A stretch of DNA of 64,000 bases from Gammaproteobacteria bacterium (GTDB lineage Bacteria > Pseudomonadota > Gammaproteobacteria > Steroidobacterales > Foliamicaceae): assembly GCA_026708965.1 (NCBI GenBank), contig JAPOTY010000024.1, positions 84,785 to 148,784 of the forward strand, written 5' to 3'. The notes under the pieces were generated by a model. The model searched no databases and was not told the DNA's origin. It worked only from the letters and a program-made list of their open reading frames with translations. Both the position numbers and the translations under genes were made by a program. Shown here one piece after another: positions 8,735 through 16,560 of this stretch (within the stretch, counting starts at the first letter, position 1; every line of letters starts with the position of its first letter).

Positions 8735-10321
8735 ATGACGGGATTGAATAGCATTCGGTGGGCTTTGGCGGCGCTGCTGCTGGTTGCGCTTGCGGCGCCG
8801 GAATCGCAAGCGGGCGTGCTGCGGCGCGGCACCAACGACGAGCTGCCCACGTTCGACCCGCAGTACCTGGTGGGCAATTCCGCCGGGGCCATCATGTACG
8901 ACCTCTTCGAGGGCCTTGTTTCGCGGGCCCCGGATGCCAGCGTGGTGCCCGCCATCGCTGAAAGCTGGGATATTTCCGAGGATGGCACGGTCTACACCTT
9001 CCGGCTCAGGAAAACGGCCAGGTGGTCGGACGGGCGGGCCATCAGCGCCGGCGATTTCGTTTATTCCTTCAAGCGGATGCTTAATCCGCAATCCGGCACC
9101 CGCGGCGCCAGCGCCCTGTTCCCGGTGCTCAATGCGACAGCCATCTCCCTGGGCGAGAAGCCGCTGGACTCGCTGGGCGTGAAGGCGCTTGATCCGCGAA
9201 CGCTGGAAATCACGCTGGAAGGCCCGGCGCCCTACTTCATCAGCCTGCTGGCCTCCTACAGCAACGCGCCGGTGCCCGCGCACGTGATCGAGGAGCACGG
9301 CAGAAAATGGACGCAGCCGGGCGTGATGGCGACCAGCGGCGCCTACATGCTCAACAAGGTGGTCACCAACACCTACTACCAACTGGTCAGGAACCCGCAC
9401 TACCACGCCGCCGACACGGTGGCCATCGACGAGGTGATCTACTACCCGGTTCCTTCGCCCGCCACGTCGCTGAAGCGCTATCTGGCCGGAGAGCTGGACG
9501 TGATTCTCAATATCCCGTTCAACCAGTACGACACGCTGCGGCGGACCCGGCCCGAGGAATTCCAGCTGGCGCGCGGCATAGGGCTGGGCTACCTGTCGGT
9601 GAACAACACTCTGCCGCCGTTCAACGATGTGCGGGTGCGCAAGGCGCTTTCGCTGGCCATCGACCGCGACGTGATCGTGGAGAAGCTGCTCAAGACCGGC
9701 GAGGAGCCCGCCTGGTCGGTTGTGCCCACAGCGGTGTGGGACGACCGTCCGGCGGCGCCTCCGGCGCACGCCGCCATGAGCCAGGCCGAGCGGCTGGCCG
9801 AGGCCCGGCGGCTGCTGGCCGAGGCGGGGTTCAGCAAGGGCAACCCGCTCCGATTCACCTTCCTGTTCTCGCCGGTGGAGAAGGACCGCCGCCTAGCGGT
9901 GGCCTACCGCGCCATGTGGAAGCAGGCCGGGGTGGAGGCGGAGCTGGAAACCGCAGGCATGCGGGCGCTGATGAAGAAGGCGGCGGAGAAGGAATACCAA
10001 GTCATGCGGCTGTCCTACTACGCCATTTTCGACGACCCGGTATCGTTCTTCGCGCTGATCGCCGGCGACAGCTTCAGGAACTATTCCGGCTACGCCAATG
10101 CCGAAATCGACCAGCAGCTGGCCGTTGCCGACACGATTCGCTCGGGAGAGGAGCGAACCGCCTATTTGCGCGATATCGAGCGGCAGGCGATGGCGGATTT
10201 CCCCGTCATCCCCTCGCACTACCAGTCCCGAGCCTTTCTGGTGAGCAAGCGCGTGCAAGGCTGGACCAACTCCCCCGCGCCGAAAATGGCCAAGGACCTG
10301 CGGCTCGCCTCAGGCCCATAG
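8735..10321 (+). CDS. oppA: Oligopeptide ABC transporter, periplasmic substrate-binding protein
   Basis: A 528-residue SBP_bac_5 family protein that captures peptides in the periplasm for the Opp importer. The chosen ATG 8735 gives a clean signal peptide (MTGLNSIRWALAALLLVALA, cleavage near ESQA); an upstream TTG at 8723 would only add four residues. After cleavage the protein starts LRRGTNDELPTFDPQ, a classic OppA N-terminus, followed by the SWDISEDGTVYTFRLRKTARWSDG block used to identify the family and by FNDVRVRKALSLAIDRDVIV near residue 300. No lipobox Cys is seen, so it should be soluble. Its partner permease genes oppB-oppC-oppDF begin 4.4 kb further on, with unrelated genes between. 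Confidence 0.92.
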   Translation: MTGLNSIRWALAALLLVALAAPESQAGVLRRGTNDELPTFDPQYLVGNSAGAIMYDLFEGLVSRAPDASVVPAIAESWDISEDGTVYTFRLRKTARWSDGRAISAGDFVYSFKRMLNPQSGTRGASALFPVLNATAISLGEKPLDSLGVKALDPRTLEITLEGPAPYFISLLASYSNAPVPAHVIEEHGRKWTQPGVMATSGAYMLNKVVTNTYYQLVRNPHYHAADTVAIDEVIYYPVPSPATSLKRYLAGELDVILNIPFNQYDTLRRTRPEEFQLARGIGLGYLSVNNTLPPFNDVRVRKALSLAIDRDVIVEKLLKTGEEPAWSVVPTAVWDDRPAAPPAHAAMSQAERLAEARRLLAEAGFSKGNPLRFTFLFSPVEKDRRLAVAYRAMWKQAGVEAELETAGMRALMKKAAEKEYQVMRLSYYAIFDDPVSFFALIAGDSFRNYSGYANAEIDQQLAVADTIRSGEERTAYLRDIERQAMADFPVIPSHYQSRAFLVSKRVQGWTNSPAPKMAKDLRLASGP

Positions 10322-10358
10322 CCTGTGCGCTGCGTATTCCTGCATTGGACCAGCTAAA

Positions 10359-10464
10359 GCCCTGCGCCTGCCCCCGCCTCGCGGGAGCGTCGGCGGCAGG
10401 AGCCGCCGCCGAGCCCCATGGATGGGTTCATGCGTCTCCCGCGAGGCGGGGGCAGGCGCAGGGC
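10359..10464. repeat. Long hairpin element, copy 1 (29-bp perfect stem, conserved core)
   Basis: The left arm 10359-10387 and right arm 10436-10464 are perfectly complementary over 29 bases. The core between them contains an inner hairpin (GGCGGC / GCCGCC) and the segment GAGCCCCATGGATGGGTTC. Two further copies occur at 46435-46542 and 54184-54291 with the same core but different arms. This copy has a 2-base deletion in the inner loop relative to the others. It lies 37 bases after oppA and 38 bases before the beta-propeller gene; it could act as a transcription terminator-like structure, but lacks a T-run. Confidence 0.9.
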
Positions 10465-10502
10465 GAGGACAAGCACGGATGCGATAGGCAGGTTGGCCAA
10501 CT

Positions 10503-11417
10503 ATGGTAGAGGACGCGCCGCACTCGCCCGGCGATCTGTTCCTAGTGCTCAACGAGATCGACCAGAGCAATATCGACTACCGCAAAGGCATTTCAGGGCG
10601 GTGCCGGATCATGCATTACGACCAGCGCTTCAACCCTAAAGGCGAGCTTTGGACCGGCGAAGAAGGCATGCTGGTGGGCCTGCTCTACAACCCCAACGAC
10701 CAGCGTCTTTACGCCACGAACCCGCAGCTCAACAGCCTCCTTGCCTGCGATCCGTCCGGCGCGCGGGAATGGCGACCGCTCGCGGGCGGCTGCCTGCCGC
10801 CGCGCCGCTACGGGAACATGGCGCTGGCGCGCAACGGCGATATCGTTATCGGCGTCCACTCGCTCTACGGCGCGGCGGCGGCGGAGGACGAGCACGGCAA
10901 CGGCAAGCTGATCCGCTTCAATCCGCAAACCGAGGCCGTGCGTTTTTTCGACGTTGAAATCGATGGCGGGCGCGGCGGCAAGCACTGCGTGAGCAATCTG
11001 GCCTTGGCCGACGACGATGCGACCGTCTATTACGTGTCGGAAGCCGGCCGGCGGATTTGCCGCTACGACACGGCAGCGCGCCGCCAGCTCGGCGATTTCC
11101 GCGCCTTAGGGGACGGCGAGGCCATGCGCACCTACGGCCTCGGCCTGCTTCCCGGCGGCGAAGTGCTGATGGCCTGCGGCTCCGGCGCCGTGCTGCTCGG
11201 CCCGCGCGGCGATATCGCCAGAACCTACGACGCGCCTTTCGACAGCGGCTGGACCCGTGCCCAGCCCGCCCTCGACGGCAAGCACTTCTACCTGAGCAAC
11301 TTCCTGCACGGCCTCCTGCAACGCCGCGAGATCGCCACCGGAGAAGTCGCCGCCGAACTCCGCACCGGCCTCAAATGCTCCCTCCTAAGCCTCGCCGAAT
11401 ACCCGCCCGCCCCCTGA
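10503..11417 (+). CDS. Predicted beta-propeller protein (SMP-30/gluconolactonase-like), function unknown
   Basis: A 304-residue protein without a signal peptide or membrane segment. Repeated blade-like strands such as GLLYNPNDQRLYATNPQLNS, NMALARNGDIVIGVHSLYG, SNLALADDDATVYYVSEAGR and GLGLLPGGEVLMACGSGAVL occur about every 45-55 residues, the pattern of six-bladed SMP-30/strictosidine-synthase propellers. Catalytic metal ligands typical of gluconolactonases (an N-terminal Glu and central Asn/Asp) cannot be assigned with confidence. It is placed between oppA and the restriction-modification genes and close after a hairpin element, so it may be part of inserted cargo; its base composition is nevertheless similar to the core genes. 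I do not assign a reaction. Confidence 0.6.
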   Translation: MVEDAPHSPGDLFLVLNEIDQSNIDYRKGISGRCRIMHYDQRFNPKGELWTGEEGMLVGLLYNPNDQRLYATNPQLNSLLACDPSGAREWRPLAGGCLPPRRYGNMALARNGDIVIGVHSLYGAAAAEDEHGNGKLIRFNPQTEAVRFFDVEIDGGRGGKHCVSNLALADDDATVYYVSEAGRRICRYDTAARRQLGDFRALGDGEAMRTYGLGLLPGGEVLMACGSGAVLLGPRGDIARTYDAPFDSGWTRAQPALDGKHFYLSNFLHGLLQRREIATGEVAAELRTGLKCSLLSLAEYPPAP

Positions 11418-11421
11418 TGCA

Positions 11422-11520
11422 TCAACAACGATCACGCGCGCAGGTCGCGGAGGCTATCGAGAGCCGTGCCCGGGGTCGGAAGGTCGAACTGGATTTGTTT
11501 CCTGCGAAACGCCGCTTGGT
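11422..11520 (-). pseudogene. Relic of a second vapBC (antitoxin C-terminus plus toxin start)
   Basis: Read on the minus strand, this stretch encodes KQIQFDLPTPGTALDSLRD and an Arg-Ala stop, aligning with the C-terminus of the complete VapB (KQIQFDPPATGTTLDILRA). The stop is overlapped by a GTG that begins MIVVDA, the first residues of VapC. Thus even the overlapping antitoxin/toxin junction survives, but the rest of both genes is missing. The same segment in the complete locus lies at about 14264-14362 in the same orientation, making the two a pair of diverged direct repeats that bracket the methylase, endonuclease and vapC genes. Confidence 0.75.
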
Positions 11521-11575
11521 CTAGAATCAGGCTTATGCCTCGATGCGTCCCTAGCATCCCCGCCGCTCCTTAGGG

Positions 11576-12934
11576 ATGCGCGCCAACCAGCAGGAGCTTT
11601 TCGAAAGGCAACGGATGCCTCGCCAGCCAACCGTTGCGCGTGTTTCGCGCCCCAACGGCTCAATCAACAATCTCTTGCCAACTGATCGGGCGGCGCATGA
11701 CTGGTACCGGTTTGTTCTTTCGTTCCCGCCGCACCTGGTGCGCGACTATGCGGATCGGTTTGAACTGAACGCGGATTCGCTTCTCCTGGATCCGTTTTGC
11801 GGCACTGGAACAACCATTGTTGAAGGGAAGAAGCTCGGAATACCCTCAGTGGGCATCGAGGCCGTCCCCCTGCCCTTGCTCGCGTCGCAAACCAAAGTGG
11901 ATTGGAGTCCCGATCCAGACCTTTTCAAGGCGCACGCGAAGAACGTGGCGGAGCGGGTCCTGACCATCCTTGAGCGCGAACGTGTCAGCGATGATCCAGC
12001 GGACAATCAAGAGGCCATTGGAGCGGCAAGCCTGCGTTCGTTGCGGGAAGAGACCGCGAAGCTGTTATTGAAAGGGTCGATCAGCCCGCTTCCGCTTCAC
12101 AAGGTTCTCGTGCTGCTTGAAGTGCTCAAGGAAGAGCACGATTCCCCCTACCAACGCCACGAGTTGCTTGCGCTGGCCAAGCTCTTGCCGTCGGACATTG
12201 GCAACTTGCGTTTTGGGCCGGAGGTGGGCGTTGGAGCCATCAAGCAGGACGCTCCCGTTGTCAGTTCGTGGCTAAGCCAGGTTTGGCGGATGGCGAACGA
12301 CATGGGCGCCTTGCAGGCAATGGACAGCGCGCCGGCGGAGGCGCTTTTGGGCGACGCGCGCAATATCGATGGCTCGATCGCCCCGCGGAGTGTTGACGCG
12401 GTGATTTGCTCCCCTCCGTATCCGAACGAAAAGGACTATCTGCGAATTGTTCGCCTTGAGTCAGTCCTGCTGGGGCTCATAGACAACAAGCATCACCTTC
12501 GCACTCTCAAGCAGCGCCTAGTGCGCTCCAACACCCGGGGAATTTATAAAGGAGACGAAGACGACCAATGGATCCTTTCGAATCGAAGCATCGCCAAAGT
12601 CGCCAAGGCGATCGAAGCCCGCAGAATCGCCTTGGGCAAGGACTCCGGGTTCGAGAAGGCTTACCACCGGGTTACCAAGCTCTATTTCGGCGGCATGGCG
12701 CGCCATTTTCATAGTCTTTCCAAAGTCCTTAAACCCGGAGCGCGCCTTGCTTACGTGGTTGGCGACCAGGCTTCCTACTTGCGCGTGATGATCCGCACGG
12801 CCAAGCTGCTGGCGGAAGTCGCTGCATCGCAAGGGTACGCGGTGGAGGGAATCGATCTGTTCCGGACGCGGCACGCAACGGCGACCGGCAAGCAACTTCG
12901 TGAAGAAGTTCTGCTGTTGCGCTGGCCCGGTTGA
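11576..12934 (+). CDS. Site-specific DNA methyltransferase (N4-C/N6-A type) of a restriction-modification pair
   Basis: A 452-residue SAM-dependent amino-methyltransferase. Motif I is DPFCGTGTT (72-80), the SAM-binding loop; the catalytic motif IV is SPPYPN (about 278-283). About 200 residues separate the two, probably holding the target-recognition region, so the order is I - TRD - IV. SPPY fits either cytosine-N4 or adenine-N6 chemistry. The last strand region LKPGARLAYVVGDQ is also typical. The stop TGA overlaps or nearly touches the start of the next gene, a candidate endonuclease, which strongly suggests a type II restriction-modification operon. The gene is visibly less GC-rich than its neighbours, consistent with horizontal acquisition. 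Recognition sequence cannot be deduced. Confidence 0.85.
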   Translation: MRANQQELFERQRMPRQPTVARVSRPNGSINNLLPTDRAAHDWYRFVLSFPPHLVRDYADRFELNADSLLLDPFCGTGTTIVEGKKLGIPSVGIEAVPLPLLASQTKVDWSPDPDLFKAHAKNVAERVLTILERERVSDDPADNQEAIGAASLRSLREETAKLLLKGSISPLPLHKVLVLLEVLKEEHDSPYQRHELLALAKLLPSDIGNLRFGPEVGVGAIKQDAPVVSSWLSQVWRMANDMGALQAMDSAPAEALLGDARNIDGSIAPRSVDAVICSPPYPNEKDYLRIVRLESVLLGLIDNKHHLRTLKQRLVRSNTRGIYKGDEDDQWILSNRSIAKVAKAIEARRIALGKDSGFEKAYHRVTKLYFGGMARHFHSLSKVLKPGARLAYVVGDQASYLRVMIRTAKLLAEVAASQGYAVEGIDLFRTRHATATGKQLREEVLLLRWPG

Positions 12935-12939
12935 ACGCA

Positions 12940-13794
12940 ATGCCCGAGAATCACGAAATATCGCATAACCGCTATATCGACATCATCAAGTGGGTATTCA
13001 AGCGGAATTTTCGGAGCGGGTCCAAGGAAGTAGGTTTTCCCCGAACGCAACTCGCGGAGGCCGCTCTCGACCTAGGCGTGGAAGCTCCAAAGAATCTGGG
13101 AGATGTTGTTTATTCGATTCGGTACCGAACCGATATGCCGACGGAGATTGACAATCTTGCACCAGCGGGAATGACTTGGGCGCTGTTCCCGGCCGGTCGA
13201 AGCTTCTACGCATTTCGTCCTGTGGCCATCAACCAGATCGAGCCACGATCCGGGCTTGCCAAAATCAAGGTGCCCGATTCCACGCCCGGATTGATTGCGC
13301 GCTACTCGATGTCCGACGAGCAGGCTTTATTGGCAAGGGTTCGATATAACCGGCTGCTTGATATTTTTACGGGAATGGCTTGCTATTCGCTTCAAAACCA
13401 CTACCGAACCAGCATCGAAGTTACAGGATCGAGCGGCGCCAAATCATCTAGATCGCAGGTGGAAACGGATGAACTCTACGTGGGCATCGACCGGCACGGC
13501 AGCCATCACATCCTGCCGGTTCAGGCAAAGGGCGGCACGGACCGTTTGAGCGTCATTCAGATCTGGCAGGACTTTCGAGTGGCCGAGCAGAAATTCGCCA
13601 GTCTTTCCGCCCGTCCTATCGCGACTCAATTTCTCGATGACCAATCAATCGTTCTATTCGAGTTTTCGGAACCAAGCGGGCAGATTTCAATCGCCAGGGA
13701 GCGGCACTATTCTCTGGTGGCACCCGAAAAGCTTACGGATGAGGATATGGAGACATATCGGACAGCCGCGCTCCATGCGTCTCGTGAGGATTAG
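12940..13794 (+). CDS. Putative type II restriction endonuclease partner of the methylase
   Basis: A 284-residue protein from ATG 12940 (an in-frame TTG at 12931 would overlap the methylase stop as TTGA). No family was recognised by name. A likely PD-(D/E)xK nuclease core is seen as VETDELYVGID (about 174-184) followed by HHILPVQAKGG (189-199): an acidic residue, a beta strand, then a Q-x-K dyad in place of E-x-K. The position directly behind a DNA methylase and the overlap in translation support a restriction endonuclease. Codon use and base composition match the methylase rather than the surrounding chromosome. The assignment is inference from context and a motif; loss of activity cannot be excluded. 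Confidence 0.62.
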   Translation: MPENHEISHNRYIDIIKWVFKRNFRSGSKEVGFPRTQLAEAALDLGVEAPKNLGDVVYSIRYRTDMPTEIDNLAPAGMTWALFPAGRSFYAFRPVAINQIEPRSGLAKIKVPDSTPGLIARYSMSDEQALLARVRYNRLLDIFTGMACYSLQNHYRTSIEVTGSSGAKSSRSQVETDELYVGIDRHGSHHILPVQAKGGTDRLSVIQIWQDFRVAEQKFASLSARPIATQFLDDQSIVLFEFSEPSGQISIARERHYSLVAPEKLTDEDMETYRTAALHASRED

Positions 13795-13866
13795 CGCACC
13801 GCACATGCTGCGGCATTATCAATCTGCTCATCCGCGCAGCCTTCAGATGCAAGCCCGCGAGAAATC

Positions 13867-14277
13867 CTATGCGCCGAGCAATTGGACGATGCCTTGGTTC
13901 CCGACGCGGCGGGCCGCGCGGGCATCGGCTGTTAGCCACACGCCGTTTGTGAGGGCGGCGAGCGCAGCATAGACCGCGTCGTAGCCGGATAGGTTCCACT
14001 TTATGGCAAAGTCCGCGGCCAAGGCCAGCAGCTCGTGCCCGTTGCCAACCCGATGCCAGCCCAGCGCCTCTACCAGCGCAAGCGCCTCCTTTACCGCGGC
14101 GGGCTTCTTCAAGGACAAGCGGCAGAGCACGGCCAGCAACTCGTTCATGAACAATTCCGGCACGGCGTAAACCGATGGATCGCGCTCGATCGCGTCGAGC
14201 ACCTGCTCCGCCTCCGCGCCAAGCGGCTCGTTTCGGACAAACCACTTGATCGCCACCGAGGCGTCAACAACGATCAC
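13867..14277 (-). CDS. vapC: PIN-domain toxin ribonuclease VapC
   Basis: A 136-residue PIN-domain RNase, the toxin of a type II toxin-antitoxin pair. The four acidic residues that bind the catalytic metal are visible: Asp5 (MIVVDAS), Glu46 (ELFMNE), Asp100 (SGYDAVY) and Asp118 (LTADAR). Length and motif order are those of VapC toxins cleaving tRNA or rRNA in studied members. The start ATG 14277 overlaps the antitoxin stop by four bases (ATGA), so antitoxin and toxin are translated together. The pair sits between the restriction-modification genes and oppB, oriented against both. Confidence 0.92.
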   Translation of the reverse strand: MIVVDASVAIKWFVRNEPLGAEAEQVLDAIERDPSVYAVPELFMNELLAVLCRLSLKKPAAVKEALALVEALGWHRVGNGHELLALAADFAIKWNLSGYDAVYAALAALTNGVWLTADARAARRVGNQGIVQLLGA

Positions 14278-14537
14278 GAGCGCAGGGCGCGGAGGATATC
14301 GAGAGTCGTGCCTGTGGCCGGGGGGTCGAACTGGATTTGCTTGATCCGCGCAACCACTTGGCGGCGTTGCTCGTCAGCCTCTTGGTCAACGAAACGCTCG
14401 CGGTAATCTTTCAAGCTCACGAGCGCGGCCACGGGCGTGCGCCGACGGCACACCATGATGGGGTCGCCGTTGCGTTCCAAGCGATCAAGCACCGTCCCCA
14501 GAGACTGGCGAAGTTCCAAGGCGTTAACAGTGTCCAT
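14274..14537 (-). CDS. vapB: Phd/YefM-like antitoxin VapB
   Basis: An 87-residue antitoxin. ATG 14537 is preferred because the protein then begins MDTVNALELRQSLGTVLDRL, the DNA-binding N-terminus of the Phd/YefM fold, and because an inverted repeat and promoter lie immediately upstream; longer in-frame starts would lie inside that promoter. The C-terminal part (RRQVVARIKQIQFDPPATGT) is the expected flexible toxin-neutralising tail. A decayed copy of this tail occurs at 11422-11520. It should repress its own operon together with VapC. Confidence 0.88.
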   Translation of the reverse strand: MDTVNALELRQSLGTVLDRLERNGDPIMVCRRRTPVAALVSLKDYRERFVDQEADEQRRQVVARIKQIQFDPPATGTTLDILRALRS

Positions 14538-14541
14538 AGTG

Positions 14542-14576
14542 CTGTGCAACATATTACCTGCACAGTTTAGTGTCAA
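14542..14576 (-). promoter_or_regulatory. vapBC promoter and palindromic operator
   Basis: On the minus strand, TTGACA (14576-14571) and TATGTT (14553-14548) are separated by 17 bases, a good sigma-70 promoter. A perfect inverted repeat CTGTGCA (14542-14548) / TGCACAG (14559-14565) with a 10-base spacer overlaps the spacer and -10 element, where an autorepressor would block polymerase. The predicted transcription start falls within a few bases of the vapB ATG at 14537, so the mRNA may be almost leaderless. Confidence 0.65.
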
Positions 14577-14722
14577 GAACCAAATATGTCGTGAATCTGA
14601 ATGCTCCCTTGCGGGCAATGCTCTTTCGCTTTACCTTTGCCCACCACCAACGATATGAAGTTGACCAGCTTGCACCACAAGAAACACTACGGACTCGTGA
14701 TCGTCCGGGGGCGGATAGCGGT

Positions 14723-15646
14723 GTGCTGAGGTATGCGCTGAAACGGCTGGCGGTGGCGGCGCCCACGCTGTTCGTGATTATCACGGTTTCGTTTTTTCTG
14801 ATCCGGGTGGCGCCGGGCGGGCCGTTCGACCTGATCCCGAATATGGACCCGGCGGCGGCGGAGAATCTGCGCAAAGCCTACGATCTGGACAAGCCGCTGC
14901 TGGAGCAGTACGGCAACTACTTGGCGAAGCTGGCCCGGGGCGACTTGGGGCCGTCGCTGGCCTACCGCGACCGGAACGTGGCCGAACTGATCGCCGAAGG
15001 GCTGCCGGTGAGCGCGCAACTGGGGCTGACGGCCATATTGCTGGGCTTGTTCGGGGGAATGATGTGCGGGATCGCGGCCGCGCTGCGCAAGAATTCGGCG
15101 GCGGATTTCACCGTCATGGCCGTTGCCATGACCGGCGTGGCCATTCCCACCTTCGTGACCGCGCCTCTGCTCACGCTGTTCTTTGGCCTTTACCTGGGCT
15201 GGCTGCCCATTTCCGGCTGGAATAACGGCCAGCTCGCGCACATCATCCTGCCGGTGGTGGCGCTGGCGCTGCCCACAATGGCGGGCATCGCGCGGATCAC
15301 CCGCGGCTCGATGCTGGAGTCGCTGAGCGCCGACCACGTTCGCACGGCGCGCGCCAAGGGCCTGCCGGAATGGAAGGTGATCGCCCGGCATGTGTTGCGG
15401 CCCGCCTGCATGCCGGTGGTCAGCTACTTGGGGCCGGCCATCGCCGGAGCCATGACCGGCTCGGTGGTGATCGAAACCATCTTCGGCCTGCCCGGCATCG
15501 GGCGCGCCTTCGTTGAAGGCGCCCTCAACCGCGACTACTCCCTGATCCTGGGCATCGTGATCGTGTACGCCGCGCTCATCATCCTGCTCAACCTGCTGGC
15601 GGACATGATCTACGGCTGGCTGGACCCCAGGGTGCGCCCGCAGTGA
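14723..15646 (+). CDS. oppB: Oligopeptide ABC transporter permease OppB
   Basis: A 307-residue inner-membrane permease with six predicted helices. GTG 14723 is chosen: it gives VLRYALKRLAVAAPTLFVII, the conserved OppB N-terminus, and a length equal to E. coli OppB; the frame stays open upstream but encodes no conserved sequence. The ABC-permease EAA loop is seen around SLSADHVRTARAKGLPEWKV (about residues 198-217) and contacts the ATPase subunit. Its stop overlaps the oppC GTG start by four bases. The upstream gap to vapB (14577-14722) shows no convincing separate promoter, so it is unclear what drives this half of the opp cluster now that oppA is distant. Confidence 0.92.
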   Translation: MLRYALKRLAVAAPTLFVIITVSFFLIRVAPGGPFDLIPNMDPAAAENLRKAYDLDKPLLEQYGNYLAKLARGDLGPSLAYRDRNVAELIAEGLPVSAQLGLTAILLGLFGGMMCGIAAALRKNSAADFTVMAVAMTGVAIPTFVTAPLLTLFFGLYLGWLPISGWNNGQLAHIILPVVALALPTMAGIARITRGSMLESLSADHVRTARAKGLPEWKVIARHVLRPACMPVVSYLGPAIAGAMTGSVVIETIFGLPGIGRAFVEGALNRDYSLILGIVIVYAALIILLNLLADMIYGWLDPRVRPQ

Positions 15647-16560
15647 CTCCGCCGTCCGCGGCGAGCGGCGAACCGGCAGCGATGAACAGCGGCGCGCCGG
15701 ATTCGCAGGGCCGCTCCCTCTGGCAGGACGCAATGGCGCGGTTCCGCGACCATCGCGCGGCCATGGCCAGCATGTGGGTCCTAGGCGCGATCACGCTGCT
15801 GGCGGTGCTGGTTCCTGAATTCTGGCCAAACAGCCTTGACGACGTGAACTGGGACTACCTGGAATCTCCGCCCACCACCGATCACTTCCTATGGTTCGGC
15901 ACCGACGTGAACGGACGCGACATGTTTTCGCGCACTTTCTACGGCGCCCGGATTTCGCTGGCCATCGGCGTGCTGACCACGCTCGTGGCGCTGGTCATCG
16001 GCGTGGCCTACGGCGCCATTGCCGGCTATCGGGGCGGGCTGCCGGGCGACTTGATGATGCGCCTGGTTGACGTGCTCTATTCGCTGCCGGCGCTATTTTT
16101 CGTGATTATCCTGGTGACCGTGTTCGGCAACAGCTTCCTGCTGATCTTCCTATGCATCGGAGCCGTGGAATGGCTGACGCTGGCGCGCATCGTGCGCGGG
16201 CAAACGCTGTCCATCAAAGAGAAGGAGTATGTGCAATCGGCCAGGGCGGCCGGGCTTTCAACGCCGACGATACTGCTGAAATACATCGTTCCCAATGTGA
16301 TCGGCCCAGTGATCGTTTACGTAACGCTGCTGATCCCGATCAATATCATCGTGGAAAGCTACCTGAGCTTTTTGGGGCTGGGTGTGCAGGAGCCGTACAC
16401 CAGCTGGGGCCGGCTGATCTCGCAGGGCGCCGATGAGATCGGCAACGCGCCGTGGCTTCTGGTCATTCCCGCCTCGTTTCTGGCGGTCACGCTGTTCTGC
16501 TTCAATTTTATCGGCGACGGGCTGCGCGACGCGCTGGACCCCAGGGACCGCTCGCGATGA
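15643..16560 (+). CDS. oppC: Oligopeptide ABC transporter permease OppC
   Basis: A 305-residue second permease subunit with an N-terminal cytoplasmic stretch and six predicted membrane helices, matching the OppC N-domain (HRAAMASMWVLGAITLLAVL) and the transport domain. The segment FGTDVNGRDMFSRTFYGARI is a strong OppC/DppC signature, and YVQSARAAGLSTPTILLKYI is the EAA loop. It starts at GTG overlapping the oppB stop and ends at TGA overlapping the oppDF ATG (ATGA), so the three genes form a coupled operon. It forms a heterodimeric channel with OppB. Confidence 0.93.
   Translation: MTPPSAASGEPAAMNSGAPDSQGRSLWQDAMARFRDHRAAMASMWVLGAITLLAVLVPEFWPNSLDDVNWDYLESPPTTDHFLWFGTDVNGRDMFSRTFYGARISLAIGVLTTLVALVIGVAYGAIAGYRGGLPGDLMMRLVDVLYSLPALFFVIILVTVFGNSFLLIFLCIGAVEWLTLARIVRGQTLSIKEKEYVQSARAAGLSTPTILLKYIVPNVIGPVIVYVTLLIPINIIVESYLSFLGLGVQEPYTSWGRLISQGADEIGNAPWLLVIPASFLAVTLFCFNFIGDGLRDALDPRDRSR

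Noticed and set aside
14570-14722. An N-terminal extension of OppB by 51 residues.
   Set aside because: The extension is not membrane-like or conserved and would begin inside the vapBC promoter; OppB family length fits the GTG at 14723.
14655-14729. A 24-codon frame (MKLTSLHHKKHYGLVIVRGR...) ending in TGA that overlaps the oppB GTG start, possibly a leader peptide or remnant.
   Set aside because: Too short, no ribosome site of note, no family similarity recognised; only the stop/start overlap is suggestive.
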